Source of the DNA: Blastocatellia bacterium
GTDB lineage: Bacteria; Acidobacteriota; Blastocatellia; UBA7656; JADIYM01
Length of the DNA stretch: 64,000 bases
Direction: 5' to 3'
Assembly (NCBI GenBank): GCA_016705245.1
Contig: JADIYM010000002.1
Span: forward strand, 1-64,000
Shown: positions 28,374 through 36,449 of the stretch, one piece after another
How positions within the stretch are numbered: the stretch's first letter is position 1
Layout: every line of letters starts with the position of its first letter
Made by a program: the position numbers and the translations under genes
The notes under the pieces: model-generated
Told to the model about the DNA's origin: nothing
Database searches by the model: none
Seen by the model: the letters and a program-made list of their open reading frames with translations, nothing else

Positions 28374-29285
28374 TCAGCCCTTCACCATGGCCCGAAGGAT
28401 GAACAGCACGTTTGCCGGACGTTCGGCGAGTCGGCGCATGAAATACGGGTACCAGGCGCGTCCGAACGGAACATAGACACGCACGTTGAAACCTTCCTCG
28501 ACGAGCTTGAGTTGCCGGTCGCGTGCGATCCCGTAGAGCATCTGGAACTCGAAGCACTTCTGATCCAGCTTTTGTTCGCGGGCGTACCGGATCGTCTCGT
28601 TGATCATTGCCGGGTCATGCGTGGCGATTCCGTGGTAGATGCCGCTCGGCAGCAGGATCTTCATGAGATCAACGTAGTTTGCGTCGACCTTTGACTTCGC
28701 CTGGAACGCGACTTCGGCAGGTTCCTTGTAGGCGCCTTTGCAGAGGCGGATTCGCGAGCCGATCGCGAGCAGGTCGCGGATGTCCTTTTCGCTGCGGAAG
28801 AGATAGGACTGGATGACGATGCCGACGTTGTCGTGATTTGCCCGGACGGCTCGGAAGACGTCGAGCGTTGCCTCGAGGTGACCAGAGTCCTCCATGTCGA
28901 TCCGAACGAAGTTGCCAGTCTTCGCGGCGTGCCCGACGATCCTCGTGAGGTTGTCGATGCAGAGCTCTTTCCGGATGTCGAGACCAAGCTGCGTGAGCTT
29001 CAGTGAGACGTTCGAGTCCAGTCCGTCGGACGCTATCCGATCGAGGATGCGGCTGTACATTTCGACCTCGGCAGTGGCTTCTTCCTCGCTGCGAATGGCT
29101 TCGCCGAGGTGGTCGAACGTCGCGGTGATCCCCTTTGCATTGAGTACCTTGATGGCCGCCGAGGCTTCGTCGACCGTCTCTCCGGCGACGAAGCGCTTCG
29201 TGACGTTGTTGAAGAGGGCAATGCTCGTGAGCATCTTCTTCGGCGCTTCGCGCTCGGAGAGGTAGAGGAGGATCTTTTTCATCAT
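28374..29285 (-). CDS. Proline dehydrogenase
   Basis: ATG at 29285 gives 303 residues, the length of monofunctional ProDH. The FAD-dependent TIM barrel oxidises proline to pyrroline-5-carboxylate. Motifs: VSLKLTQLGLD, FVRIDMEDS, IVIQSYLFRSEKD, RLCKGAYKEP and CFEFQMLYGI, then VYVPFGRAWYPYFMRRLAERP, where the two Arg bind the proline carboxylate. No P5C dehydrogenase gene lies nearby. Electrons go to the membrane quinone pool in known members. Confidence 0.93.
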   Translation of the reverse strand: MMKKILLYLSEREAPKKMLTSIALFNNVTKRFVAGETVDEASAAIKVLNAKGITATFDHLGEAIRSEEEATAEVEMYSRILDRIASDGLDSNVSLKLTQLGLDIRKELCIDNLTRIVGHAAKTGNFVRIDMEDSGHLEATLDVFRAVRANHDNVGIVIQSYLFRSEKDIRDLLAIGSRIRLCKGAYKEPAEVAFQAKSKVDANYVDLMKILLPSGIYHGIATHDPAMINETIRYAREQKLDQKCFEFQMLYGIARDRQLKLVEEGFNVRVYVPFGRAWYPYFMRRLAERPANVLFILRAMVKG

Positions 29286-29360
29286 GGCGGTGGCTCGGGA
29301 TGGTCGCGCCATTCTGCATGGAATGGTGCGCGAAGGCAACGATGGCGGAGCCCTGCAATG

Positions 29361-29464
29361 GCGGTCTCCGTGCCTCTGTGCCCCTGTGTCTCTGTGTGCG
29401 AAGCTCTCTGACGCACGGCAGAGCTTCGCACACAGAGTCACAGCGACACGGAGGCACAGAGTGC
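29361..29464. repeat. Class B inverted repeat (CTCTGTGTGCGAAGCTC type), divergent junction
   Basis: Left arm gtctctgtgtgcgaagctct and right arm agagcttcgcacacagagtc, extended by tgcctctgtg/cacagag units. It lies upstream of both proline dehydrogenase (-) and rpsT (+), ending just before the rpsT promoter. Confidence 0.85.
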
Positions 29465-29467
29465 CGC

Positions 29468-29496
29468 TTGACAGAGCGGCAACACCTGCCTATAGT
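29468..29496 (+). promoter_or_regulatory. Strong sigma-70 promoter of rpsT
   Basis: TTGACA (29468-29473) and TATAGT (29491-29496) are separated by 17 bp. The predicted RNA start is near 29503, giving a leader of about 36 nt before the rpsT ATG at 29539. This is one of the best promoter matches in the window. Confidence 0.75.
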
Positions 29497-29538
29497 TGCC
29501 GTTTCGCGAAAACAACGAAGGACTAAACAGAGAGCGGT

Positions 29539-29937
29539 ATGGCGAACCACAAATCAGCGATCAAGCGAATCCGTCAGAACGAGAAGCGACGCGCGGTCAA
29601 TCGCGCCAACGGCAGCCGGATGCGCACGGAGATCAAGAGGCTCCGATCGGCACTGGCGCTTGGCGACGTTGAGGGAGCCAAGGCGCTGCTTCCGGCGGTG
29701 ATGTCCGTCATCGACAAGTCGATCCAGAAGGGCGTCGTTCATCGCAACGCGGCCGCGCGCTACAAGTCGCGCCTGACGGCCCGCGTGAACACGGCCAAGC
29801 CGCTCACCAAATGGCTTAGCTTCAAGTCACGAGAAAGGCGCGATGCCCGCAAGGGTCCTCGCGCCTTTCGTGCGTCCGATCCGCCGTCCGTCGCTATGTG
29901 TGCCGCTCGAGCGTGCAGATCGAGCTGTGGCGCTTGA
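29539..29937 (+). CDS. rpsT: 30S ribosomal protein bS20, with an abnormal C-terminal extension
   Basis: Residues 1-90 are typical bS20: MANHKSAIKRIRQNEKRR, RANGSRMRTEIKRL and HRNAAARYKSRLTARVN, a helical 16S-rRNA-binding protein of the small subunit. The family normally stops soon after SRLTARVN (about 85-90 residues), but this frame continues to 132 residues through Arg-rich sequence. The extra codons cross a terminator-like hairpin (29833-29869) and overlap the 3' end of the convergent encapsulin gene by 44 bp. An indel near the true stop is the likely cause (CTTAG near 29817 holds an out-of-frame TAG), so the real end is probably near 29,820. Confidence 0.85.
   Translation: MANHKSAIKRIRQNEKRRAVNRANGSRMRTEIKRLRSALALGDVEGAKALLPAVMSVIDKSIQKGVVHRNAAARYKSRLTARVNTAKPLTKWLSFKSRERRDARKGPRAFRASDPPSVAMCAARACRSSCGA
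29833..29869 (+). terminator. Probable rpsT terminator hairpin
   Basis: GAAAGGCGCGA (29833-29843) pairs perfectly with TCGCGCCTTTC (29859-29869) around a 15-nt loop. It lies where rpsT should end. No long T-run follows. On the other strand it lies just downstream of the encapsulin stop at 29894 and may serve both genes. Confidence 0.6.
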
Positions 29938-30739
29938 TCCGCAGATACACCGACTCGAATACCCGGAACGGATGGTTCATGTTCTCGGCGCCGAGGTAGG
30001 CGACGGTCAGATCCTGCGCCACGGCGAGATCGAAATTCTGCCGGCCCGTCGACACGATCACCGCGCGGTTCTTGCCGAGAATCGATGACTGGAAGACGCC
30101 GTCCGTGACGATCTCGCGGATATGGGCGATCTCGAGAACGCTGGTCCCCGGGTGCACGCGGTGCATCTGCGAATAGAGCTCAGGCGTCACGACGAGCGCA
30201 TACGGGCCATAGTGCCCGGCCTGTACAAGGGATTCGGTGGCCCGAACGACATCGCTGAACGGCTGCCCCGGCACTGTCCAGTCGCCGAGGTCGAGTGTGA
30301 GTCGCCCTTCGACGGTCGTCAGTCCTTCGTAACCCATTTCCGAGTCGCCGAAGAACACGAGGTGGTCCTCGCGATCCGCACAGAATGCGGCGGCGCCCGC
30401 CGCGATCGCCGTGTCGAGAGCGACTCCGGTGAGTCGCGACGTCTCGAGGTCTCGCCAGTGAAGGATGAAGTCCTTCGAGATGATCGGGATGATGCCTGCC
30501 TCACGTCGAACCGACCGCATCGGATCCGGGTCGCCTTCACCCGTCAATCCGAGCTGTCCCATCGTCGTGCCCGTGAAATGATCGTGCACGATCGTCTGCA
30601 CGCCTGCGCCGAGCGGACCGTGGATGTCGATGATTCGCCGACCGACCAGGCGACGTCGCGCAACGTCGATGACGACCGCCTTAAGGTGCTCCCATTCCCG
30701 CTCATCGAGCGGGTTTTCGTCGTGCGCGAAAACGGCCAT
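29894..30739 (-). CDS. Family 1 encapsulin shell protein
   Basis: ATG at 30739 has GAGG eight bases upstream (an in-frame GTG at 30748 is the alternative) and gives 281 residues. Encapsulins are HK97-fold proteins that assemble into icosahedral protein compartments. The family pattern is clear from end to end: VARRRLVGRRIIDIHGPLGA, SKDFILHWRDLETSR, TGVALDTAIAAGAAAFCADR, AGHYGPYALVVTPELYSQMH, STGRQNFDLAVAQDLTVAYL and NMNHPFRVFESVYLRIK. Cargo enzymes (DyP peroxidase, ferritin-like proteins, iron oxidase) are usually encoded next door. Here the neighbours are rpsT and holA, so no cargo gene is evident. At 281 residues it is slightly longer than the usual 265 or so. Confidence 0.92.
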   Translation of the reverse strand: MAVFAHDENPLDEREWEHLKAVVIDVARRRLVGRRIIDIHGPLGAGVQTIVHDHFTGTTMGQLGLTGEGDPDPMRSVRREAGIIPIISKDFILHWRDLETSRLTGVALDTAIAAGAAAFCADREDHLVFFGDSEMGYEGLTTVEGRLTLDLGDWTVPGQPFSDVVRATESLVQAGHYGPYALVVTPELYSQMHRVHPGTSVLEIAHIREIVTDGVFQSSILGKNRAVIVSTGRQNFDLAVAQDLTVAYLGAENMNHPFRVFESVYLRIKRHSSICTLERHT

Positions 30740-30803
30740 CTTCGTCACCTCATTGTGCTGGAGTCCTGAATCCCGCGGCCCGATCGCGGGCGCGTTGGAT
30801 TTA

Positions 30804-31817
30804 TCACAAAGTCAGTTCGCAGACCAGAATCTCTAGCTGTAGCCTTGGCGTGCCGACAGAACTCTTGATCGCGGCGTCGACTTCGTCCATCCGGAGCAGT
30901 CCGCGCACGATGGCGTCGGCGGAAACTCGTCGCACCTGGGTGTTGAACTCGGACATCTTCCACGGAGGAAGTTTCACGGCCGCCTGCACTTCTGCAGCCG
31001 GAGCCTTGCGGAGCATCAGCTCCTTGGCAACGAGCATCTTGCGGTACGTGGAGGCCAGAAGTCCGAGCAATCCCAACGGATCCTCGCCCGCGTCGAGTTG
31101 CCGGACGACGACGCGGATGGCGCGTGCACGGTCGCGCGCGAGAATCGCGTCTGTGAGATCCCAGACTTGATGCTCGCGCGATCGCGCGATTAGTGATCGG
31201 ACGCTCGGAACGTCGATGGTCCCGGCGCCGGCGTGCGATACGAGCTTTTCGATTTCGACCGATAGCCGGGTCAGCTCGGTCCCGGCGAGATCGACGACGG
31301 CGCCGATCGCGGGACGGTCGATCCTGGCTCCGAGCTGCTTCACCCGCGCTTCCACCCAGCGGGCGGCGTCGGACTCCGAGAGCTGCGCGAAGCTCACGGT
31401 CGTGCACGATTTCGTCAGCGCCGTGGAGGATTTTTTTCGCTGATCGAGCGCATCCGCGACGAAGACGACGGTCGCCGAATCGACCGGGGCCTTGAGGTAG
31501 CCTTCGAGCGCTTCCTGCGATCCCTCGCGGAGCGACTCGGCATCGCGAACGACGACGAGCCGTCGCGCACTCATCATCGGCACTTGTCGCGCGACGTCGA
31601 AGATCGTTTCGAGGTCGTGCTCCGCGGCCGAGAACGCATCGACATTGAACGGACGAAAAGCCTCGTCGACCGTCGCCGTCAGCAGGGCGATCGATTCACG
31701 CCGAAGGAAGCGCTCCGGGCCGAGAAACAAGTAGAGCGGGTCGACTCGCCCTGCCGAGACGGCGGCCGCGAGGTCGTTCGGGGAGAGCCCCTGCGTCTTC
31801 GATCGGCTTCGGGACAT
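30804..31817 (-). CDS. holA: DNA polymerase III delta subunit
   Basis: The 337-residue protein is the clamp-loader wrench subunit. It has the N-terminal AAA-like part (VDPLYLFLGPERFLRRESI, MMSARRLVVVRDAESL, VVFVADALDQRKKSS), the middle lid domain (ELTRLSVEIEKLVSHAG, REHQVWDLTDAILARDR) and the C-terminal collar domain. It lies in the leuS-lptE-holA run, an order shared with other Gram-negative bacteria. A Lys/Thr segment near 31430 contains a T6 run on the plus strand but leaves the frame intact. Confidence 0.9.
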   Translation of the reverse strand: MSRSRSKTQGLSPNDLAAAVSAGRVDPLYLFLGPERFLRRESIALLTATVDEAFRPFNVDAFSAAEHDLETIFDVARQVPMMSARRLVVVRDAESLREGSQEALEGYLKAPVDSATVVFVADALDQRKKSSTALTKSCTTVSFAQLSESDAARWVEARVKQLGARIDRPAIGAVVDLAGTELTRLSVEIEKLVSHAGAGTIDVPSVRSLIARSREHQVWDLTDAILARDRARAIRVVVRQLDAGEDPLGLLGLLASTYRKMLVAKELMLRKAPAAEVQAAVKLPPWKMSEFNTQVRRVSADAIVRGLLRMDEVDAAIKSSVGTPRLQLEILVCELTL

Positions 31818-31843
31818 CGAAACCTCGGATTCGCGCGGCTGGC

Positions 31844-32374
31844 TCAGAACGCGCCGTTGAGAATCGTGGAGATGACGCTTGCGGCGAACTCGCGCGCGAT
31901 GCGGTCAAAGGCCGGGTCTTCCTCATTGAAGAAGGACTGCGGATCACCGGCGAGCTCGTATTCGCCGCGAAAGACCATCCGCTGATTGTCGAACACGACC
32001 CTCGAGCGCTTGCGATCGCGAAGGGTCACGCCCGTCACGATCACGACCTGGAATACCCGCGTGCGGCCCGTGTCGTCGAGGAGCGCGCCGCCCGACCGTA
32101 CGTCCTTGATCTCACCCGAGAGCACGAGATCCGCGGTGTTTTCGTCGGTCACGATCTTGAAGTGCCGGTTTCGCCTAAGCAGCTCCTTCGTCACCGCGTC
32201 GGTGAAGCGTTGCTCGACGCGGTACCGAAGGCTCGGATTCAGGAACGTCGGGATCGCGATCGTCGTGTACTCCGAGCCGATCGACTCTCCAGTATCGACG
32301 CGTTTGTATTTGCAGCTCGCGGCCAGCGCAGCAGGGATTGAGAGGGCCGAGACGAGGACGTCGCGTCGTTTCAT
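31844..32374 (-). CDS. LptE-like LPS-assembly lipoprotein
   Basis: The 176-residue protein has a signal with a twin-Arg-like start (MKRRDVLVSALSIPAALAAS) and a lipobox Cys at residue 21. The body matches the LptE (RlpB) pattern: IAIPTFLNPSLRYRVEQRFT, LLRRNRHFKIV and ADLVLSGEIKDV. LptE plugs the LptD outer-membrane translocon that places LPS on the cell surface. The ATG overlaps the leuS stop by 4 bp, and holA follows 26 bp later; leuS-lptE-holA is a conserved order. This supports an LPS-bearing outer membrane, as does kdsB. Confidence 0.85.
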   Translation of the reverse strand: MKRRDVLVSALSIPAALAASCKYKRVDTGESIGSEYTTIAIPTFLNPSLRYRVEQRFTDAVTKELLRRNRHFKIVTDENTADLVLSGEIKDVRSGGALLDDTGRTRVFQVVIVTGVTLRDRKRSRVVFDNQRMVFRGEYELAGDPQSFFNEEDPAFDRIAREFAASVISTILNGAF

Positions 32375-34914
32375 TTCACCACCACGTTTACGAGCCGGCC
32401 CGGAACGACGACGACCTTCGCGATCGCCTTGCCATCGATTAGCGCCACGATCTTCTCGTCCGCGAGCGCTGCGGCCTCGAGCGCCTCACGGGTTGCGTCG
32501 GGCGCCACGAAGACCTTCGAACGCAGCTTCCCGTTCACCTGGACGGGGATCTCGACCGAATCCTCGCGCGCGAGGTCGTCGCTCCATTCGGGCCAGGATG
32601 CCTGCGTGAGCAGCCCGGGGTGCCCGGTCAACTCCCAGAGCTCCGAGGCGACGTGCGGCGCGAATGGCGTGAGCATCCGCGTGAGCGCCGAAATCGCCTC
32701 GGCCACTACGTTCCGATCGTTTGCGCTTGGTGTGGCCGTGGCTTCCGTGAAGTCGTACAGCGTATTCGTGAGCTCCATGAGCGTCGCGACGACGGTGTTG
32801 AGGCGGAACCGGTCCTCGAACGCGTCCGTGGCGCGGCGAATGCTCTGGTGCGTCTTTCGTCGGATGGCGCGCTGGGCCTCGGTAAGGTCGGCTCCCGGCT
32901 CGCCGGCGGCGAGTATGGATTCGTGCCATCGGGCCACGAGTCGCCACACCCGTGCGATGTATCGATACGCACCCTCGATGCCGGGATATTCCTGTTCGCC
33001 CGAAGCCGACTTCTTGACCTCCCAGATCATGTCCTTCTCGGGCGGCGATGCAAACAGCACGTAGAGCCGCGTCGCATCGGCGCCGAACCGGTCGAACATG
33101 TCGTCGGGCTCGACGACGTTGCCGACACTCTTCGACATCTTCCGGATTTCGCCCTTCTCCTCCGAGAACATGCAGACCATGCCCTGGTTCAGCAGGCGCT
33201 TCGCGGGCTCGTCGTGCGTTACGAGCCCGATGTCGCGCATGAACTTCGTCCAGAAGCGGCAGTAGATCAGGTGCATGTTGGCGTGCTCTTTGCCGCCGAC
33301 ATACTGATCGATCGGGAACCAGTAAGCGATCTTCTCCGAATCAAAGGGCTTCGTGGCGTTGTGCGGATCGCAATACCGGTAGAAGTACCACGACGAGTCC
33401 ACGAACGTGTCCATCGTGTCGGTGTCGCGCCGCGCGGGTTCGCCGCACGACGGACAGTCGACGGCGACATACGACTCGACGTGGTCGAGCGGCGAGCCGC
33501 GTTCGCCGGTGATCGCTACGCCGTGGGGAAGCACAACGGGAAGCTGGTCGTCGGGAACCGGCACCACGCCGCACGTCGGGCAGTGGACCATCGGGACCGG
33601 AGTTCCCCAGTAGCGCTGGCGGGTGCTCGTCCAGTCACGCAGCCGGAATCTGACTCGCGCGATCCCGAATCCCTCTTTCTCCGCGAGCGCCGCGAGAGCC
33701 TCGCGAGCCTCTGCCGTGGGCATTCCGTTGAACTCGTCGGAGTTGCACAGGACACCTTCCCCGGCTGTCGGCTCGTCGACCAGGTCGGCGAGCGTTGCCG
33801 GATCCACGCCGGCTGGCACGATGACTCGGCGGATCGGGAGGTTGAACGCGGTCGCGAATTCGAAATCGCGTTCGTCGTGGCCCGGCACGCTCATCACGGC
33901 GCCGGTGCCGTACTCCATCAGCACGTAGTTCGCGACCCAGATCGGGACCCGCTCGCTGGTGAACGGATTGAGCGCAAAGCTCCCGGTAGCGATGCCGCGC
34001 TTGACGAGCTGCTCGATATCCCGGGCGGATCGCTTCTCCTTGCGAATGGACTCGACAAACTCCGCAACGTTGTCGCGGTCGAGGGACTTCTCGACGAGTC
34101 CGGCAACCAGCGGGTGTTCGGGCGCGAGCATCACCGCCGTGACTCCGAAAATCGTGTCGATACGCGTGGTGAAGACTGTAATCGACTCGTCGGTGCCTTC
34201 GACGGCGAAGGTGACGTCGGCCCCGAGGCTCTTTCCGATCCATTCACGCTGGGACGTGAGAATCCCCTCCGGCCAGCCTTCGTCGATCTGGGCCATGTCG
34301 GTGAGCAGTTGATCGGCGTATTCGGTGATTCGCGCAAACCACTGCTCCTTCTCCTTCTGAACGACCTCCGAACCGCAGCGCCAGCACTTGCCGTTTTCGG
34401 CCTGTTCATTCGAGAGAACGATCTCCTCCCTGGGACACCAATTGAGCGGGCCGAACTTGCGGTAGATCAGCCCGCGTTTCCACATCTCGATGAAGAACCA
34501 CTGATTCCAGCGGTAGTACTCGGGCTCGCACGTCGAGATCTCGCTCGTCCAGTCGTAGCCGATGCCGAGCCGCTCGAGCTGGCCTTTCATCTTCGCAATC
34601 GATTGAGAAGTAAAGAGTTCCGGGGCCATGCCGTGCTTGATCGCGGCCTCTTCCGCAGGTTGCCCAAACGCGTCCCAGCCGAACGGATGGAACACGTTGA
34701 ACCCGCGCAGCCGCTTGTACCAGGCGAGTGCATCGCCGATCGAGTAGTTCTCGACGTGACCCATGTGAAGCCGGCCGGAGGTGTAGGCGAGCATCTCGAC
34801 GACGGTGAATTTCGGGCGCGACGGGTCGGGCACCGCGTGAAAGGCCTGCTCGGCTGTCCAGGTTGCCTGCCACTTTGCCTCAATCGCTTTCGGGTCGTAC
34901 TTGTCGTTCATCAT
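32371..34914 (-). CDS. leuS: Leucyl-tRNA synthetase
   Basis: ATG at 34914 gives 847 residues; the first conserved block is YDPKAIEAKWQATW. The class I signatures are GRLHMGHVENYSIGD (HIGH) and IRKMSKSVGN (KMSKS). The zinc-type Cys clusters are NWCPREEIVLS...CWRCG and HCPTCG...CPSCG, and the editing (CP1) domain includes VFTTRIDTIFGVTAVMLAPE and GTGAVMSVPGHDERD. The enzyme charges tRNA-Leu and clears mischarged norvaline or isoleucine. Earlier in-frame starts exist (34941, 34980), but conservation begins after MNDKYDP. Confidence 0.96.
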   Translation of the reverse strand: MMNDKYDPKAIEAKWQATWTAEQAFHAVPDPSRPKFTVVEMLAYTSGRLHMGHVENYSIGDALAWYKRLRGFNVFHPFGWDAFGQPAEEAAIKHGMAPELFTSQSIAKMKGQLERLGIGYDWTSEISTCEPEYYRWNQWFFIEMWKRGLIYRKFGPLNWCPREEIVLSNEQAENGKCWRCGSEVVQKEKEQWFARITEYADQLLTDMAQIDEGWPEGILTSQREWIGKSLGADVTFAVEGTDESITVFTTRIDTIFGVTAVMLAPEHPLVAGLVEKSLDRDNVAEFVESIRKEKRSARDIEQLVKRGIATGSFALNPFTSERVPIWVANYVLMEYGTGAVMSVPGHDERDFEFATAFNLPIRRVIVPAGVDPATLADLVDEPTAGEGVLCNSDEFNGMPTAEAREALAALAEKEGFGIARVRFRLRDWTSTRQRYWGTPVPMVHCPTCGVVPVPDDQLPVVLPHGVAITGERGSPLDHVESYVAVDCPSCGEPARRDTDTMDTFVDSSWYFYRYCDPHNATKPFDSEKIAYWFPIDQYVGGKEHANMHLIYCRFWTKFMRDIGLVTHDEPAKRLLNQGMVCMFSEEKGEIRKMSKSVGNVVEPDDMFDRFGADATRLYVLFASPPEKDMIWEVKKSASGEQEYPGIEGAYRYIARVWRLVARWHESILAAGEPGADLTEAQRAIRRKTHQSIRRATDAFEDRFRLNTVVATLMELTNTLYDFTEATATPSANDRNVVAEAISALTRMLTPFAPHVASELWELTGHPGLLTQASWPEWSDDLAREDSVEIPVQVNGKLRSKVFVAPDATREALEAAALADEKIVALIDGKAIAKVVVVPGRLVNVVVK

Positions 34915-35086
34915 GATTGGTTGCGGATTCGTTTTGTGCATGAAGCCGGCATCATACCGTGCGATTCGTCGCCGCCTCAACCTCAGCCGGCACTGAGGCT
35001 TGCGAAGAGAACGGAGCGCACGGACCGCCCACTGGTCACATAGAAACGCCGGTTCTGATAACGCGGGACTTTTCCTGGCCCACGTG

Positions 35087-35116
35087 TTGACATCGTGAGG
35101 CCCGAACTGTTATAAA
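35087..35116 (+). promoter_or_regulatory. Strong sigma-70 promoter upstream of the H1-like/TPR gene
   Basis: TTGACA (35087-35092) and TATAAA (35111-35116) are separated by 18 bp. Both boxes match consensus in all but one base. The leader to the ATG at 35203 is about 80 nt. The rest of the 290-bp gap to leuS shows no gene. Confidence 0.75.
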
Positions 35117-35202
35117 CGACCGATTCGATTCGACTTAGGCACCGTTCCTGCTGGAGCGGCTCCGCCAAGGCACCTCAGAGAATCGTGAAACAGAGGGACT
35201 CG

Positions 35203-36411
35203 ATGAGGAACTCCCCAGCGAAGGCCGGCTCGATGAAGTCCGCGCCAAAGAAGTCCGTAACGCCTTCCATCAAAAGCACTTCAAAGAGCCGCGCCGTTGC
35301 GCAGGTGCCGGTGGCGTCCGCGAAGGCGAAGCCTTCGACGAAAGCCTCGGCAACGAAGGCGACCGTGTCGAAGGCCGCTCCTTTGAAGAAATCGGCCCCG
35401 GCAAAGGCACCGGCGAAAGACCCGGTGAAACCAGCAAAGGCGCCGGTGAAACCGGTAGCGACAAAGCAAATTGCCGCGAAGAAGGCGGTTCCGGTGAAAA
35501 AAGCGCCGGCTGCCCGCACGATTCCGGTTGCTACATCGGGCTCGAAGGCGTCGTCTGGAGCGGGTGTCAAACGGACCCCGTCAGCAGTCGCCCCGTCGAA
35601 AGCGGCGAAGCCCGTGGCTAAGTCGAAACCGTCGGCCCCGGCTCGCAAGGCCACTGCTGGCGCGACCGCCTCTAAATCCTCCAGGTCCGCCATAGCGCCG
35701 AAGAAACCGATTTCGAAGGCGACGGCCATTCCCGCCAAAAAATTACCGGAATCGAAGGCGAAGCCAGTCGCCAAGGCCGTCAAGAAGGCCGCCGTGGTTG
35801 CGACGGCTCCTTCTCCGGCGCAGCCGACGAGAACTCCGATTTCGAAGTTGCCGGTAAAGCCGCTGCCGCCGGTCAAGGCTGAGCCGGTCGTTTTCCGGCC
35901 GCCGGTCTCGCAGCCCAAGGCGCCGAAGATGGCCGAGGTGCTCAAGTCTCTCGACGCTGCGATGAAGTTCTTTCAGAAGGGCAACTTCGTCGCTGCGGCC
36001 GATGCCTTCGAGAAGCTCGTCGCAAAGTACCCGACGCAGAGCGACATCGTCGCACTCGTGGCGAGGTATCTCGCAATCTGCAAGTCGAAGCTTCAGGTAC
36101 CGGCTAAACCCTCTCAGGCCCCCGAGTCGCTTTACGACCAGGGCGTCATCGAGATGAACAACGGCCACTTCGAAGCCGCGATCGATCTTTTCAAGCGGGC
36201 CTTGAAGTCCGATGCCGCGATGCCGCACGTGCTCTACTCGCTCGCGGCGGCGCAGGTCAGGCTCGGCGATATGGACGCGGGGCTTCAAACGCTCGTGCGC
36301 GCCGTCGAGGTTCGCGAGATACATCGGTCGAAGGCTCGATCCGATCCCGATTTTCTGTCGTTGCGTGGTGACACCCGATTTCAGGAGCTCGTCGGGCTCG
36401 GTTCGGTCTAG
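35203..36411 (+). CDS. Histone H1-like Lys/Ala/Pro-rich protein fused to TPR repeats
   Basis: ATG at 35203 with AGAGGG five bases upstream (GTG at 35185 is possible) gives 402 residues. Residues 1 to about 240 are low complexity: Lys, Ala, Pro, Ser, Thr and Val in PAK, KPV and SKA units, for example KKSAPAKAPAKDPVKPAKAP, like AlgP and eukaryotic H1 tails. No signal or membrane segment is visible. Residues about 250-400 form TPR-like helices (KSLDAAMKFFQKGNFVAAAD, YDQGVIEMNNGHFEAAIDLF, LYSLAAAQVRLGDMDAGLQT). The basic tail suggests nucleic-acid binding, with the TPR recruiting a partner; this is inference. A near-consensus promoter lies upstream. Confidence 0.8.
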   Translation: MRNSPAKAGSMKSAPKKSVTPSIKSTSKSRAVAQVPVASAKAKPSTKASATKATVSKAAPLKKSAPAKAPAKDPVKPAKAPVKPVATKQIAAKKAVPVKKAPAARTIPVATSGSKASSGAGVKRTPSAVAPSKAAKPVAKSKPSAPARKATAGATASKSSRSAIAPKKPISKATAIPAKKLPESKAKPVAKAVKKAAVVATAPSPAQPTRTPISKLPVKPLPPVKAEPVVFRPPVSQPKAPKMAEVLKSLDAAMKFFQKGNFVAAADAFEKLVAKYPTQSDIVALVARYLAICKSKLQVPAKPSQAPESLYDQGVIEMNNGHFEAAIDLFKRALKSDAAMPHVLYSLAAAQVRLGDMDAGLQTLVRAVEVREIHRSKARSDPDFLSLRGDTRFQELVGLGSV

Positions 36412-36449
36412 GGCCTGGCTGCACGGGCTGACGGTCGGGGCATCACGAC

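Noticed and set aside
32620..35043. An 807-residue open frame on the plus strand, opposite leuS
   Set aside because: Shadow of the leuS coding sequence created by high GC; the leuS strand has HMGH, KMSKS and all domains.
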